Shown one piece after another: positions 63,037 to 64,000 of a stretch of 64,000 nt of DNA. The notes beneath the pieces were generated by a model. That model was not told the origin of the DNA, ran no database searches, and saw only the letters and a list, made by a program, of their open reading frames with translations. This stretch comes from Bombiscardovia asteroides_K (GTDB taxonomy: Bacteria; Actinomycetota; Actinomycetes; Actinomycetales; Bifidobacteriaceae): the NCBI RefSeq assembly GCF_048001765.1, contig NZ_CP181447.1, positions 186,001 to 250,000 on the forward strand, read 5' to 3'. Made by a program: the position numbers and the translations under genes. Positions within the stretch are counted from its first letter, which is position 1. Every line of letters starts with the position of its first letter.

Positions 63037-64000
63037 TCAGTGGATCTTGGCTGTGGATTCTCGGACCACCAGCCTGCAGTCGGCAATCGTCCGAGTGGGA
63101 GGGCGATTATCGTCGTCGCCTTGCAGGCGGGCCAGGAGGGCATCCACCGCCTTGCGGGCCAGGTCCTCCTTGTCGGTGCTGATGGTGGTCAGCGAGGGTA
63201 TATAGGACTCTCCCTCCTGGATGCCGTCGAATCCCATGACGGCCAGGTCCCGGGGAACCTCCACGCCGCATTCGTGCAGTCCTCGGATCAGGCCCAGGGC
63301 CAGGGAGTCGGTCATGCAGAAGATGCCGTCAAAGGGCAGGTCGGACGTCTCTGCCAGATGATGGCCCAGGTCATGGGCCAATTCCCCGTCCCAGCGGTCC
63401 AGGGGCAGGAAGTCTTTGGGGCTGGCCTTGATTCCGGCGTCTTTCAGAGCCTTCAAGCAGCCGGCCACCCTGCGGCCGCGGACCGAGTACCGTTGGACCG
63501 GATCGGTGCTGGCCGTCATGTCGGCGCCCACCACACCTATTCGTCGGCATCCGCAGTCCAGCAGATGCTGCACGGCCATGGCGGCTCCCTCGAATCCGGC
63601 CGTCATGACTGAATCAAAGACCGGCTGGGCTGAGGGGTCGTCCAGCAGGACCAGAGGCTTGCCATCGGCCAGCTCCTGCATCTCCTCATTGGTGATGCTG
63701 CCTGGACTGAAGATGGTGCCGTCGCAGAGTTGGCTGGTCACATGCCGCAGGATGGAGACCTCGTCCTGTTTGGAGTTGGAGGTCTGCTGGATGATGGCCT
63801 GCATGCCGTGGGCGTTGATCTGCCGGGAGATGGCCGCACTCATCTGTGCAGGGTAGGGCTTGTCAAGCTCGAAGATGGCCACGCCGATGATGCCGCTCTT
63901 GCCTGAGCGCAGGCTTCTGGCCGACAGATTGGCCGAGTAGCGGAGCTTGTGGGCGGCAAGCAGGACCCTGCGCCTGGTGTCGTCCGCTATGCGTGTATCG
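63037..64000 (-). CDS. LacI-family transcriptional regulator, 5' end off the window
   Basis: The frame is open to the right edge, so the helix-turn-helix start is missing. The visible 321 residues begin just after the HTH (hinge motif SARSLRSGKSGIIGV) and include a complete sugar-binding effector domain (GVVGADMTAS, MTDSLALGLIRGL, VMGFDGIQEGESYIPSLTTI). A Met-like GTG at 63882 is internal. Target genes lie outside the window. Confidence 0.9.
   Translation of the reverse strand, partial: DTRIADDTRRRVLLAAHKLRYSANLSARSLRSGKSGIIGVAIFELDKPYPAQMSAAISRQINAHGMQAIIQQTSNSKQDEVSILRHVTSQLCDGTIFSPGSITNEEMQELADGKPLVLLDDPSAQPVFDSVMTAGFEGAAMAVQHLLDCGCRRIGVVGADMTASTDPVQRYSVRGRRVAGCLKALKDAGIKASPKDFLPLDRWDGELAHDLGHHLAETSDLPFDGIFCMTDSLALGLIRGLHECGVEVPRDLAVMGFDGIQEGESYIPSLTTISTDKEDLARKAVDALLARLQGDDDNRPPTRTIADCRLVVRESTAKIH

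Overview
The window comes from an actinobacterium that is almost certainly a member of the Bifidobacteriaceae. The evidence is a dnaK-grpE-dnaJ-hspR operon preceded by a HAIR operator, several apparently leaderless housekeeping genes, a PMT-type protein O-mannosyltransferase, an LPxTG-anchored arabinanase, and a density of LacI-controlled ABC/glycoside hydrolase islands typical of bifidobacteria. The mix of many GH43 genes, a GH172 gene and sugar-acid functions would suit an insect-gut species (B. asteroides clade), but that placement is inference.

Layout. (1) 1-330: end of a histidine-phosphatase gene. (2) 427-11119: an A+T-richer sugar island with a divergent promoter region at 3293-3857. 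Leftward are a GH13 alpha-glucosidase and a LacI repressor. Rightward are a binding lipoprotein, two ABC permeases, an unassigned six-hairpin-type glycosidase, a GH172 (DUF2961) enzyme and a DUF624 membrane protein. Two nearly identical 16-bp operators overlap the two -35 boxes. (3) 11120-15753: HspR-controlled heat-shock operon. (4) 15895-17553: DEAD-box helicase with a structured 5' leader. (5) 17650-23250: GntR regulator, transketolase, MFS transporter and an enolase-superfamily dehydratase, a probable sugar-acid unit. (6) 23251-24814: no intact gene; remains of an ABC ATPase and an FtsX-type permease, then tRNA-Ala(CGC). (7) 24923-33168: DedA protein, GH1 beta-glucosidase, PMT, rsmI, two small bifidobacterial proteins and metG. 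(8) 33394-57737: accessory carbohydrate block lying between metG and tatD: a HAD-GH65 phosphorylase fusion, a heterodimeric ABC exporter, and a large arabinan/arabino-oligosaccharide locus (six GH43 genes, one GH27, a LacI repressor, an ABC importer). (9) 57936-64000: tatD, kup, gnd and a truncated LacI gene.

How the genes work together. In the first island the lipoprotein and permeases would import an oligosaccharide that the GH172, the six-hairpin enzyme and the GH13 enzyme split inside the cell. GH172 is known for difructose dianhydride I/alpha-fructofuranoside and D-arabinan activities, so the substrate is probably an unusual furanoside. In the arabinan locus, the wall-anchored and lipoprotein GH43 arabinanases would cut polymer outside, the ABC system would take in arabino-oligosaccharides, and cytoplasmic GH43/GH27 enzymes would release monomers. 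Five promoter-proximal copies of a CG-centred palindrome (roughly TTNYAACGTTRNAA) mark one local LacI regulon. No arabinose kinase/isomerase genes lie in the window.

The most notable observations are the GH172/six-hairpin locus with its paired operators, a 221-bp perfect inverted repeat shared by the two secreted arabinanase genes, and the sugar-acid unit with an 11-bp tandem repeat at its promoter.
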